64,000 bases of DNA from Lingula anatina (GCF_001039355.2 NW_019773936.1:558643-622642), one strand, 5' to 3'. Numbered from the stretch's first letter, positions 48,039-56,757 are shown. Notes: a model not told the origin generated them from the sequence alone. Numbers and translations are program-made.

Positions 48039-50737
48039 TTCATTTATGCGTGTAAAAACTTTGTTTAACTTTTTGGTATAACCGTAACTTTGAGGCAAAC
48101 CTCCCGCGTGCATATTTCAGGGATTTAAAAAGATACATAGATTCTTTGCGCTTCTACATGTATCTTTCTTGTCAATGTTTTAAGAACCTTTTGAAATTTA
48201 AAACGATTTTACGCTATGTTCCGGATTAATTTAGACATATAAAAGCAGACTTTAATATATGAGGTCTATCTAAAATCTTTTAAGTGCTCTTTGAGAATCA
48301 GGGAATTTTTTAACCTTGATTCTAAATCCGAAACATTCAACATGGTTTAATTGCGCATACTTTAGCTAATATAAAGCTTTATCTGTATTAAGGATACCTG
48401 GAATGTGGTTGAATTCTTCTTCCTGGCGGGGGTCACGGCAACCATAGTTATGTTTGCCTTCAAGTTGGTCACCGCCAAGCTGACCCTGGGAGAAATCGCC
48501 GCAGAACCGACGAAATTTCACAACCTGCAGTACAGTATTCTGTGGGACGAGGTAAATATGTTAATATATGTGTATTTTTGAGTTTAATCTGCAGTTATAA
48601 CTGTCACTATCATTATTCTTTTGATGAGGACGATGGTGAAAACGATGATCACATCAACAACAGCCATAATAATAATAATAATGATAATGTCAGTAGCAGC
48701 AACTACAATTGCAAAAATAATAATATAATGGTAATGGTATATAAATCCACTTACCCTTGGTCAAACCGTGACTGTCGCTGAGACAACCTTATATAGAGTC
48801 CATTGCTTCATTTGAAATGAAGTTACATGTAGGCCTATGTCCAATACTTAATATAATTAAAAGAAATTCAACACAGAACACACGCGGCCTAGATTTGATT
48901 TTCAATTTTTTTCTTTTCAGATATATGGTTATATGATGGGCTTCATCATCTTCGTAGCCAACGTGAAGTTCTTGAAGATTCTCCGTTTCAATAAGACGAT
49001 GAATTTGCTAGGACGTGTGATGAAAGGGGCCGCTAAACCACTGGGTTACTTCTTCATTAGCGCGGGGATCGTCTTCTTTGCCTTCGTTCAGCTGGCGTAT
49101 ATTATGTTCCACACCGTATTGCTGGACTTCATGAGCATCATCACGACGGTGGAGACTTTGCTAGTCATGCTGATGAGTAAGTCACAAATGCCTGTTTTAC
49201 ATTAACCTTACCCAATGCTGTACGCCAGGTTGGGCGCTGGTGGCAATTTTGTTTCGTGATTCACTGTATACGGGGTATGAAGTTAGGTGACATTGGCTCC
49301 CAGTCCAGTGGTGTCTTGGTATTGTACTGCCTGTGTTGTAGACTTATATAAGCCCAGGGGATTATAAACGTCTACTCTTGATGTGAGTTGGCCATATTTG
49401 ATATGCATAGACACTTTGTAACTCTGTATCACTGTGTAAAAAGCACTGCAATTTTTATGGGGTCACTGCACCGCAGTTCACGCCAACAACTTGGTGATGA
49501 GTAGTTGTCATAATACCTGAGGGATAGTGTGACGAGTTGTACATTGTGCCAAAAGCTCGTTCGTCTCTATTAAAAGGTTTTTGACCCCATTGTACATATC
49601 TAAGTATTTGGGTTTCACTGGGACTCACTGATTTATTTCAAACAAGAACATAATAGGAAATCATTTGTCCCTTAATTTCCAACCTGGACGAAAAAGGGGT
49701 TTTATTGGTCCAAATTCTCAAATAAGTAGAATAGAGTGAGTATATGCCACATCAGCTCTTGTGGCCTGCAGAAGCTGACTTGACTGGCACCACTGCATTG
49801 ACCAACAATAACCCCCACTTTTGCTCTTGATTGAAAAAAATGTCACTGGAATTGAAGGCTTGACGCGGTTTTTAAGTTATGGAAATACTCAGTTGTTCAG
49901 TTTAGCACATATTACGGCATTGTTTTGGTAGTTTTTAGACGAATTTGATTATTTATATACTCAGTAAGACTAGGATAACTTTTTTTAGTGACCAGACTGC
50001 TTCAAATGTTTATTTTTTATTTTATTTTTTTGTTTGTTTGTTTGTTTCAGACAAATTTGACTTCTTCGCCTTCAACGACGCCGATCGCGTTTTTGGTCCC
50101 ATTTTCTTCATGATCTATACAGTGACAGTATCCTTCATTTTGATAAGCATGATGCTCAGCATTATTATGGAAACCTACACCTCCGTTCGATCAGATCTCG
50201 ATAAAAAAGGCAATGATTATGAAATCATTGACTTTACCATCAGGCGACTGAAGGCGTTTATCGGTATAGGGTCTGGGCCAAGAAATGATCTACAGTTACA
50301 CAGATACCACGAATACACTGAAGGTAAGTGGAATCTTTTGATCTGTAGGTTCTAATATGTACTTCCATTCAGTGATTTTAAGAAAATTTGCCCCAGCATT
50401 CAAATGTAGTAGCCTAATTATAATCTGGTCCTTTGTTCAATACTTCTGAAATTGCATCAGAATCACCTGTACAAAAGTATGCTTACTTAATCATATTTCA
50501 TTTGAACGAAAAAGTCCCAATATCATTTCAGGTGAAAAAGTCGGAGTAAAAGAATGCGACGATCTGAACGACAGGATGGGCGAACTCTTAGACCATTTCG
50601 ACATGTACATCAAGAAGTCCAGCCAAACGAAAGATTTGTTCGACATGATGGTTCCTAATGAAGAAATGGCAGACGACGATCCAAGTGATCACATGAAAAA
50701 AGCCAAAGCAAAGAAAAAGCTTTACTTTGCTAATTAG
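15986..50737 (+). CDS. polycystin-1-like receptor/channel, 50 coding exons, 3995 aa
   Basis: Exons: 15986-16058, 16841-17008, 17370-17447, 19720-19786, 20241-20407, 20538-20664, 21477-21679, 22106-22261, 22463-22684, 22988-23148, 23545-24223, 24396-24589, 24747-24855, 25300-25362, 25701-25721, 25972-26046, 26518-26700, 27501-27655, 27958-28089, 28828-28972, 29210-32110, 32396-32639, 33036-33134, 33553-33911, 34186-34319, 34532-34706, 35112-35203, 35573-35701, 36040-36157, 36462-36529, 37130-37283, 37917-38029, 38348-38868, 39247-39311, 39501-39637, 40068-40292, 40891-40978, 41456-41612, 42170-42302, 42563-43417, 43694-43902, 44310-44508, 45001-45178, 46279-46398, 46732-47010, 47736-47899, 48393-48551, 48921-49176, 50051-50323, 50532-50737. 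All borders are GT-AG and all phases agree, so the gene looks intact. Family knowledge: polycystin-1-type proteins are 11-span membrane proteins that self-cleave at a GPS and pair with TRPP channels in cilia or sperm. Domain order here is signal peptide, LamG-like, WSC, PKD repeats, F5/8C, PKD repeats, REJ, GPS, PLAT, polycystin channel. There is no leucine-rich repeat or C-type lectin as in human PKD1, so it is a relative, not a plain orthologue. It could be a sperm REJ-type receptor. Confidence 0.92.
16329..16377. repeat. poly(A) tract
   Basis: Nearly pure A in intron 1 of the polycystin gene, preceded by CAA units. Confidence 0.85.
16841..20407 (+). CDS. polycystin-1-like exons 2-5: laminin-G/ConA-like domain
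   Basis: Residues about 25-184. The strands read FSFSLWLKTNTTGGNLVSC, then HFVIQVADDGTLEVQTSNG, HTVVVTYNTEG, and GQFDGELKEVYYSNRGW. This is the usual order of a LamG/pentraxin-type jelly-roll (SxWxK opening, a VxxxxDG middle, a GxxDxxxxYxR end). The usual N-terminal module of vertebrate polycystin-1 is a leucine-rich repeat, so this is a different adhesive head. A MITE with a single N (17666-17891) and GT, ATT and poly(T) repeats lie in its introns. Confidence 0.7.
17666..17891. mobile_element. MITE with CAGGCCCGTAGCC terminal inverted repeats, copy 3
   Basis: Starts CAGGCCCGTAGCCAGCAATT and ends GGCTACGGGCCTG. The internal AGTGGACCTTTT motifs match copy 1. A single N at 17806 breaks it, and the G- and C-rich flanks of the N look poorly resolved. 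It lies in intron 3 of the polycystin gene. Confidence 0.75.
18826..18862. repeat. (GT)n microsatellite
   Basis: Pure GT run in intron 3 of the polycystin gene, followed by interrupted GT to about 18905. Confidence 0.9.
19640..19710. repeat. (ATT/GTT)n microsatellite
   Basis: ATT and GTT triplets ending directly in front of the exon 4 acceptor (TTTTACTTGCAG), so they form its pyrimidine-side context. Confidence 0.85.
19870..19901. repeat. poly(T) tract
   Basis: Run of about 31 T in intron 4 of the polycystin gene. Confidence 0.9.
20538..21679 (+). CDS. polycystin-1-like exons 6-7: WSC domain
   Basis: Residues about 185-294. It opens YIGCFEER, continues with TATECRRLC, RYAGLFMGTKCYCG, TNCGSVCAGN and DACGGNSQVISVYR, the full WSC cysteine pattern (eight Cys). 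WSC domains are thought to bind carbohydrate and are also found near the N-terminus of vertebrate polycystin-1. The open frame at 20723-20911 in the intron is unrelated to this exon set. Confidence 0.93.
22106..26046 (+). CDS. polycystin-1-like exons 8-16: first PKD-repeat group and linker
   Basis: Residues about 295-854. PKD (Ig-like beta-sandwich) signatures are VNFGDGS in exon 9, WDWGDGTPDT followed by YSQPGIYNVTLNGAN in exon 12, and VDFGDGSSY in exon 14. Exon 11 (679 bp) adds a Cys-rich piece (YCYQANACISELANC) and a long linker with N-glycosylation sites. Exon 15 is only 21 bp (phase 1-1; AMEANVA) and is the weakest exon. Most introns here are phase 1. Intron 13 carries an AT microsatellite (25062-25093). 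Confidence 0.85.
25062..25093. repeat. (AT)n microsatellite
   Basis: Alternating AT run in intron 13 of the polycystin gene. Confidence 0.9.
26518..28972 (+). CDS. polycystin-1-like exons 17-20: Cys-rich module and F5/8 type C (discoidin) domain
   Basis: Residues about 855-1059. Exon 17 has a six-Cys pattern beginning EEQCFKECVVSEMTGADCLAF, resembling a WSC/PAN-like module. Exons 18-20 form a discoidin domain: GIQLQGNPSLDNWVTDFILS, then TSLDGVVWEP, and the closing TIARFVKFRPTAANGRADFR. F5/8C domains bind phospholipids or glycans. One sitting between PKD repeats takes the place a C-type lectin holds in human PKD1. A GT microsatellite lies in intron 18. Confidence 0.85.
27843..27897. repeat. 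(GT)n microsatellite
   Basis: Interrupted GT run in intron 18 of the polycystin gene. Confidence 0.9.
29210..32110 (+). CDS. polycystin-1-like exon 21: giant exon with PKD repeats and start of REJ
   Basis: One 2901-bp exon, residues about 1060-2026. It starts with the back half of a PKD repeat (HTYNAPGTYNVTITGNN). Further repeats show FDYGDNST, FDFGDGTSNG, IDYDDGT with HTYITPGTYNVTVVVSN, and WNFGDNTP with FQSPGNFTVTLNASN; two more are degenerate. About seven repeat units in all. From about residue 1812 (GPCYDPKVN) the REJ module begins, with Cys-rich start and SDVTLNCSNTDIAHFKWKV. There is a possible dibasic cleavage site KRHKR. Donor CCAG|GTAGGT lies at the edge of a CT-rich tandem repeat. 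Confidence 0.93.
32108..32278. repeat. tandem repeat with CT and GT microsatellites at the exon 21 donor
   Basis: Starting at the donor, a unit containing GGTTGTTACT, TGGTATCTAAA and (CT)n occurs three times (32111, about 32153 and 32194), then grows into a long (CT)n(GT)n tract ending near 32278. Confidence 0.8.
32396..34319 (+). CDS. polycystin-1-like exons 22-25: REJ module
   Basis: Residues about 2027-2305. The central REJ signature CVSNCRSKLNPANKLLLKSN is followed by GWKRGIEYVYNWRI and later HFGKRYCLVVRAYRRTSG, PPLIDNVNCILTPRSGMALN and SLHCKGFQDND, the classic receptor-for-egg-jelly pattern shared by sea urchin REJ proteins and polycystin-1. In those proteins the region forms FNIII-like domains preceding the GAIN/GPS. 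Confidence 0.92.
34532..40292 (+). CDS. polycystin-1-like exons 26-36: GAIN-like region, GPS cleavage motif and TM1
   Basis: Residues about 2306-2904. Exon 27 encodes a charged helical piece (EEEQKRREEEAAALRARRE). Exon 33 (521 bp) is Asn/Thr-rich with many N-glycosylation sites. The GPS is in exon 36: CFCDHLTSFGSSFYVP, with the cleavage tripeptide His2845-Leu2846-Thr2847 intact, so autoproteolysis is expected. TM1 follows at about 2874-2896 (PIVFSFGVVVLCLYFVLLIW). Confidence 0.9.
35954..36010. repeat. (ATT)n(GTT)n microsatellite
   Basis: Triplet repeat in intron 28 of the polycystin gene, about 30 bp before the exon 29 acceptor. Confidence 0.85.
38897..38943. repeat. (ATTT)n microsatellite
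   Basis: About eleven TTTA units in intron 33 of the polycystin gene, near its donor. Confidence 0.9.
40891..42302 (+). CDS. polycystin-1-like exons 37-39: PLAT domain
   Basis: Residues about 2905-3030. Landmarks are YEIMVWTGSRKDAGTTAHVS, ILSGDKDETEPRVL, FLLTTTQSLGKL, IWHDNSGSNPSWYFSRMLVE and EKYYFMCNRWLAVEEDDG. This is the intracellular PLAT/LH2 beta-sandwich between TM1 and TM2, known in polycystin-1 proteins to bind lipids. The acceptor of exon 39 is the last of five tandem copies of the same acceptor sequence. Confidence 0.95.
42000..42182 (+). repeat. five tandem copies of the exon 39 splice acceptor
   Basis: CAGTATCTGG(C/T)AC occurs at about 42006, 42047, 42088, 42126 and 42167, spaced about 40 bp. 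The first two spacers share CTTCAGCTTAATTTATATCA and the next two share TTGCATCGTCCAATTC. Only the fifth copy continues into PLAT coding sequence. See the findings. Confidence 0.9.
42563..44508 (+). CDS. polycystin-1-like exons 40-42: TM2-TM6 region
   Basis: Residues about 3031-3451. After the PLAT domain comes the family motif DGHIWFSVLKRPPRSKFTRV, then TM2 (LTCCISLLFSTM), TM3 (IYIGVITSLIAFPINLIVVA), a basic/Ser-rich cytoplasmic loop of about 120 residues, TM4 (WWFIFVGYFLAFVTIVGGFY), a membrane region around LVSFLTGIVESVFFTQPLKV, an acidic loop (SPESDEDEEYSDLRDDEEY), and TM6 (IVFYFVFLLLLMMCAYG). Confidence 0.93.
45001..50737 (+). CDS. polycystin-1-like exons 43-50: polycystin channel domain and C-terminus
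   Basis: Residues about 3452-3995. The extracellular polycystin (TOP) domain shows ARLRQLRVKPYSCDLPKMV, LKGFPYWGLMTTYGGGGYAF and WLDIYTRVVFVEFVLYNANL. TM7-TM11 follow, including DTWNVVEFFFLAGVTATIVM, ANVKFLKILRFNKTMNLLG, a short pore region (TVETLLVMLMNKFDFFAF) and the last helix FGPIFFMIYTVTVSFILISM. The 67-residue tail has a short helical segment (LNDRMGELLDHFDMYI) and a basic end. Ends at TAG 50735-50737. Confidence 0.95.
46622..46655. repeat. (AAT)n microsatellite
   Basis: About eleven units in intron 44 of the polycystin gene. Confidence 0.9.
47000..47735 (+). other. intron 45 of the polycystin gene with poly(T)
   Basis: Mostly unremarkable AT-rich intron (47011-47735) with a pure T run of about 23 bp at 47588-47610. 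No coding content. Confidence 0.6.
48000..48043. repeat. (TTTA)n microsatellite
   Basis: About ten TTTA units in intron 46 of the polycystin gene; same motif as at 38897-38943. Confidence 0.9.
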
Positions 50738-52684
50738 ATGAACCGTTTAGAAACTTGAACCAACCAATTATTTTACTTATTTTCCTTCTCTGTCCTGTGA
50801 CTGGTTGTATTGCTACTTTTTAATTCATTTGGAGTCGAAATAGTTCATGTTTAACGTGTAGCACATTTTGATTTTAAGTCGCTTCTTATATTTATAAAGA
50901 TATTCGGGTTTTAGTTTAAATACGTATGAAGAGGAAGGTGATGTTTTGGCATTTGTCATTTTACGTATCACTGGTGGTTCCATTGATGTTACAATTTTTG
51001 AAAAGAGCTACAAAAAACCTGATAGGAACGATTGATTGGGCATAAATCCGCCTAGGAAAACTTACTGGCGGCCATATTATCAGTGGCATATGCATACGAT
51101 TGTTGTCCGTAAAAAAAGAGCACTTTTTGGGTTTTACGCACGTTTTAGGACAAGGAGATCAATATTTCTCCGTATGTGAAACATTTATTGAAACGTTTGA
51201 AACCTCCCGCGGAACATGATACGGTTCTACTTTAAGACAAGAAATAACGGATAACAACTAATTCTTCGTGTATTTTTTATCTCTATGCTGAACGGTGTAC
51301 GTTTGTGCCATTAACATAACGAGAAGTCAAAGGGCTGTAATAAGTTCAATGACTTGATATAGCGATTATGCTTTACATGTTGAAACAATGTGTATTACTG
51401 ATGTTTCTAATGAATGTGGCATAGCAGCACAACATGTTTCTTTTTCTTATTGTTATAACTACTACTACTACTTCTAATACATGCACTACCACTGCAGTAT
51501 GTCCCATAATATTACCGCCTATAACGTGTTTTACTCCCCCCTCCTCCCCCCCCCCCCCACACACACACACACCGCACACCAGTGGCATTCCACCCAAATT
51601 ACCTAAATGGTTCTAAGAAATTATTTGCGTGCTTGTTTTTATTCCCTTTCTAGGGATTTGAGAAGATAAAGGGAGAATAACGGAACAAAAAAAGGTTACA
51701 AATGAGAAGATAATTCTATAACGAACTTTCTAAGTTATAACAGAGTGAAATGATTTCAATTCACACGAATACGTTCTCAAACTTCAAGACGGCTTCTGCT
51801 GCGTCCTGATGACTCTTTGCATGAGCCACTGGTCAATATATGGCAAACTTATGTAGTCAAGCAGATACGAAACAATTTTTAAAATGTCTCAAGGGGCACA
51901 TTCAAAATTTGGCAATGGTTGATGCCAAAACAATGACAAAACACATATGAGTAATTGCGTTAAAATTTTATTTCCAGTAAAGTTCCAGTGCCGAGTTTTC
52001 GACCTTTTCATTAAAAACTTACCTACTGCAGAATGGGACATAGTACATAGCAAAGAGTATACCTACCCTCTTCCAGGGACGACTCTTTGTCTATAGATAA
52101 AAAGACAGTGACATTTTGGCTCTCAGTCAGCAAAAAATATCCACAATAATAACTGCGGCCCTGGTAGAGGGTAGAGTATACCTATACCTGGAGATTATTA
52201 ATCTTGTTCACTAAATTGATAACATTCTAAATCCCCATACAACATGACCTGACTTTAAAACTATTGGAATACTAATCGATATTTTATCTAAATGTTATCT
52301 GCAACAAATGGCGTGTAAACAATATTAATCCAGGTGTCGGAAATCAGGGTATGTGCGTTTAAATGTTTTTAATACGGTCACGTAATGCAGATAAAGAGTT
52401 CAACAAAGCCTAATAGGGAATTACTACATTATACACAGGACAAGGCGTCTTGGCAAGACTTCGGTATAATAATATATCAGATCTAAGTAAAGATGTCAGA
52501 ATTCCTAAAGTGTTGCGGCATAGGCATTTTGTGAAGTATTGTAGTATAACAGTGAAACATTGTATTGAAAAATCACGACAAACAACTTAAAAATGCATAC
52601 TGCATTTAATATATTTATACAAATCTCTATTCACTCTGTAAAGTGAGATATCTCCACCAATGAAAAAGATAAGCTTAGTGTTGG
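50738..52684. other. 3' flanks of the polycystin gene and of 129-aa gene copy A
   Basis: No gene seen. Sequence from about 51365 on (TTTCTAATGAATG, a C run then CA repeat near 51540-51572, then AAATTACCTAAATGG) recurs beside copies B (from 54857) and C (from 59190), so it belongs to the tandemly duplicated block. Confidence 0.5.
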
Positions 52685-53529
52685 CTAGTCCTTAACCCAA
52701 GTGAACGTGTAGTGAGCACCTCCTTCCAAAACTGTAGCTGCATCCTCAATTTGGTACATATTGGTTTTGACTCCAAATATTTTGGCCTTGCAGAAAACAA
52801 GGTGATTCTGTTCCAACATGTGGCGCCCAATAGTAACAGTGACAGAGTGCTGGTCGTCTTGCAGTTGGATAAGAACCTTGAAAAAAAAATGAAATTTAGA
52901 TTAAAAAAAAAAGAAATAAACAGGATGTTTATACAAAGTCAAACAATACGTCAGTGGTCTGAAAAGAAATCACCCTAACACTCCCCCCTTTCACTTGATT
53001 TACTTAAAAGAAAATATTAATGTGTTGAACTTTAAAGATTTATTAATAAACAGAGCGTAAAAAATCAGTTGGTCTGAGAGTACCTTGCAAGTTTCCTTGA
53101 AAGTTTTCCCTACAATTTCTCAGTTGGCATAATTTTAAGCCGATTCATACACACACCTGTTCACATACCACTTTTAAAACGATGGCACTCACCTGGTACT
53201 TTTTTCTATCGTTTTTCCGGGACAAGATCAATCCTTTCCACCAAGTCACACCTGGTCCAAGGACGAGTGTTAATCGGACATCATTCTTGGAGCAAACACC
53301 GTATTTTACAGTGGTTTCAATCCAATCACCATCTCGCATACTAGGTCCAACGCACACTAGTGGAATGGAGTACTTCGCCTGCAACATGCAAACAAAAAGT
53401 AAACAAACAAAAAAAATAATAACCATTACCCTAAATTGTGCAGCATTCAAACCAGATGAGAAATAAAGCAACATTGAAGATATATCGTGTGAAAACCAAA
53501 CATGAAAGGGACCTTACGTGGCTAGACAT
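52685..53529 (-). CDS. 129-aa protein of an unrecognised tandem family, copy A
   Basis: Three minus-strand exons, 53529-53518, 53378-53193 and 52876-52685, join in phase 0 to 129 codons plus TAG. The first exon holds only four codons (MSSH) and ends in GTAAGG; all borders are GT-AG. No signal peptide or membrane span, so probably cytosolic. Conserved stretches are KYSIPLVCVGPSMRDGD, IETTVKYGVC, LGPGVTWWKG, and in the last exon LQDDQHSVTVTI, MLEQNHLVF, NMYQIEDAAT, GGAHYTFTWVKD. Alternating hydrophobic residues suggest a beta-rich fold. I do not recognise the family. The length and the IPL...G..I start loosely recall small beta-sandwich lectins, but no diagnostic motif is present. Confidence 0.85.
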
Positions 53530-54800
53530 GAGCTGTGAAATATTGGTTTGAAATTCGCCTCAACGTATCACTGAAAGCACGTCCCCAAAACAGTGGAAAT
53601 CTCAGTCAGTCGGACGTCGTCTTCTATAGTCAGCTGTTATCAGGTTTTATCTTGACGCACTACGTGTCTCTATTGTCTGTGTACTTACTTAATTAATGAG
53701 GATGTACAATGTCCACATAGAACAAAGACAGGTTTCGTAGAAATCTTGAAACCGAAATTAGGTCAAAACTAAAAGACGAAGGAACATTCGATCATACGAA
53801 ATCAATCAAATGAAATTATTAAAAAATTAAATTAAGCCACTGGCAAAACTGTCCACTTGGCAGTGACATACATGTATAAATCCGTAAGCGCTGTAGATAA
53901 AATCATCAAAATTGGCGCAGTTATTGAAACACGTATGAAAAACAATTGGGTGCAACAGATTTTGATAAGATCTCTTAGGGGCGATTGAGGATGCATGTAT
54001 TTCCTTATATGCTTAATAATGCAGATATTATTAAGCATATAAGGAAATACATCCTCAATCGCCCCTAAGAGATCTTATCAAAATCTGTTAGGGGCGATTG
54101 AGGATGTATTTCCTTATATGCTTAATAATGCAGATATTCATATAGTCACGTGATGTGATAATGCCGTCACATCGAAAATGCATCATGGTGAATTTGCTTA
54201 TTTGAGCTGATTATGTAACAGCGGCGTGTTTGTGTTTAAAATTGTTTTCGATTTCAAACAGATATCTCCCTCACCTGAAGAGCTAGCAACACCGTTTCAA
54301 CGACAATTTCATCACAACAATTTGATTACAATCCGGTGCCATGGAAACTTTTTGAAAGGCTAACTTCTGATTTCGTCAGTTAAAAGGTAAAGAACGCCTT
54401 TGTTTGAGTTTGTTTGATGGAACTATAAGCTCATATCTCATAAAAAAATTAAAATTAATACAAAAAGCCGGTATTTCACATCTTTGTCGTCATCCGTCGC
54501 TTATCATAATGATATCTGACTTAGGTATTGAGTTACAGCACTGACCGATCACTATTTCACACCAACTTACAAGGCAGTTAAATTGACAATAAACGGTGAC
54601 AGAGCTTAAAAGCAGAAGTGCGTGGGGTAGTGAATAAAAGAAGGAAACTGATATTTTGATGGAAATTCATCTTTGTAGTCTTTAGATTTTTTACGCTTAA
54701 ACTTTTCAATATTTACACTAACTTGAGCTGTACCTAAACAAAACTTCTAATCACAATTGTGACCTTCCTCGGTGTGTGTTCCTCTGAAACTGAGCATAAT
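53530..54800. other. region between copies A and B, including a palindrome
   Basis: Contains the presumed promoter side of copy A (53530-53780) with no gene. The palindrome at 53954-54136 is listed separately. From 54140 to 54800 nothing is recognised. Confidence 0.4.
53954..54136. repeat. long imperfect palindrome followed by a direct third copy
   Basis: Arm 1 (53954-54020) and arm 2 (54027-54089) are reverse complements around a 6-bp centre, differing by a 4-bp insertion in arm 1. From 54089 the right part of arm 1 (TAGGGGCGATTGAGGATG and on to AATGCAGATATT) is repeated in direct orientation without the insertion. Confidence 0.9.
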
Positions 54801-54808
54801 TCACTATT

Positions 54809-54861
54809 GTCTCAGTAATAGTTGTCCCACTTTTGGGACAGCACAATTATTGAGACAGATG
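54809..54861. repeat. short inverted repeat
   Basis: GTCTCAGTAATAGTTGTCCC is mirrored by GGGACAGCACAATTATTGAG around CACTTTT. It could form a hairpin of about 22 bp stem. Confidence 0.75.
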
Positions 54862-54913
54862 CTTTACATGTTAAAACATTTCTTTTTGGAGTTTCTAATG
54901 AATGGACGGCCTG

Positions 54914-54916
<3 letters not shown>

Positions 54917-54963
<47 letters not shown>
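54917..54963. repeat. (ATT)n microsatellite
   Basis: About fifteen units, in the duplicated 3' flank of copy B; the same site in block C carries the LINE. Confidence 0.9.
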
Positions 54964-54964
<1 letters not shown>

Positions 54965-55506
54965 GCTATTTTTACTACCCCCCACCCACCACATACACAA
55001 TATCTTACAAGTGTTTTTCCAACCAAATTACCTTAGGTACAGTTTGGCACATATTCAAATGCTTTTTTAGGCCTACTCCTTTTTAGGAATTCGAGAAAAT
55101 AAAGGAAGCTTTAAGAAAGAAAAAAGTTTCAGGAGAATAATCTATAAAGAACATACTAAGTTATGACAGAGTAAAATGATTTCTATTCACATGAATACGT
55201 TCTCAAACCTCACGTTGGCTTCTACCAAGGAGTTCTTGCTTCTACTGACTCTTGTTGTAGGAACCATTGGCATATATATATATATATATATATAACAACC
55301 TTATACACACATGCAGGTACAATACAATTTAATGTCCAAAGTTTGGCAACGTTTGGTGTCATAATGATGACAAAAACACAAGCTGCTGTGTACATTTATT
55401 TCCAACAGAATAAGGCCGATTTTTCATCGTTCTCATAAAAAACTTGCCTTCAGGATCATGAGGCGTATTACAGTAGCAGAGAGTCACCCTCATACTGGTA
55501 GATTAT

Positions 55507-56707
55507 TATCCCCGCACTTTTGGGACAAAAGTCGGGTATCATGTTATCCCTCCCGTCCGTGCGTCTGTGCGTCCGTGCGTCTGTGTGTTAGTAATTTCCA
55601 CTATTTCCTCCTAGACTTTTGCAGGTAGGAAGTTCAAACTTTGGGAATTGGTAGACCCATCTTCAGGGATGTGCATGGGCACTTTGGAATTTTAGTGCAA
55701 CAGGGCTGGGGGTTGGGCTGTCCATGGGGGGTGGATGATTTTAAATTCTTATAACACTGTAATTTCCACTATCTCCTCTTAGACTATTACAGATAAGAAA
55801 CTGAAACTTTGGGAATTGGTTCACCCATCATCAGGGATGTGCATGGGCATTTTGGAATTCTAGTGCCACAGAGGGTTGGGCTGTCCCTGGGGGTGGTTGA
55901 TTCTAAATTTTTATCACATTGAAATTTCTGCTATCTCCTCCTAGACCATCAGAGTTAGGAAGCTGAAACTTTGTTGAATAGTTAACCCATCATCAGGGAT
56001 GTGCATGGACATTTTTGAATTTTAGTGCCACATGGGGTTGAGCTGTACCCTGGGGGGGGGGGGTTATTCTAAATTCTTAAGACATTGTAATTTCCGCTAT
56101 CTCCTCCTAGACTATTAAAGTTAGGAAACTGAAACTTTGGGAATTAGTAGACCCATAATCAGGGATGTGCATGGGTACTTTTGAATTATGGTGCCACAGG
56201 GGGTTGGGCTGTCCCCAGGGGGTGGTTGATTCTAAATTTTTATCACATTGAAATTTCTGCTATCTCCTCCTAGACCATCAGAGTTAGGAAGCTGAAACTT
56301 TGGTGAATAGTTAACCCATCATCAGGGATGTGCATGGACACTTTGGAATTTTAGTGCCACAGGGGATTGGGCTGTCCCTGGGGGTGATTGATTCTAAATA
56401 CTTATGACATTGTAATTTCTGCTATCTTCTCCTAGACCATTGCATGTAGGAAGTTGAAATTTTGGGAATTGGTAGACCCATAATCAGGGATGTGCATGAG
56501 CACATTGGAATTTTAGTGCCACAGGGGGTTGGGCTGTCCTTGGGGGTTGGTTGATTCTAAATTATTTTCACATTGCATATATATATTTTTTTGAATACCT
56601 TTGGATGAAGCAGTGATGTGTGTGTATGTGTGTGCGTACGTGAGTGTGTGGTAAGTGGTCCCTAGGGGTGAGCTTCTCTTGATAATATGGGGAAGTGCGG
56701 GGATATA
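55507..56707. mobile_element. TIR element carrying an internal tandem array of about 163-bp units
   Basis: Left end TATCCCCGCACTTTTGGGA, right end GGAAGTGCGGGGATA, an inverted pair. Between them, after a CGTC/CGTG-rich start (GTCCGTGCGTCTGTGCGTCC), about six units begin GTAATTTCCACTATCTCCTC, at about 55590, 55760, 55921, 56087, 56248 and 56411. Each holds AGGGATGTGCATGG and GGGTTGGGCTGTCC. No intact protein frame. Confidence 0.75.
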
Positions 56708-56757
56708 CGATGGCTACCCATCGACACCATCTAGTTAATCTTGTGTTTCATTCGGAA

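Noticed and set aside
52685-53529. Assigning the 129-aa family to galectins or fatty-acid-binding proteins on length
   Set aside because: The diagnostic galectin sugar-binding residues and the fatty-acid-binding N-terminal signature are not visible.
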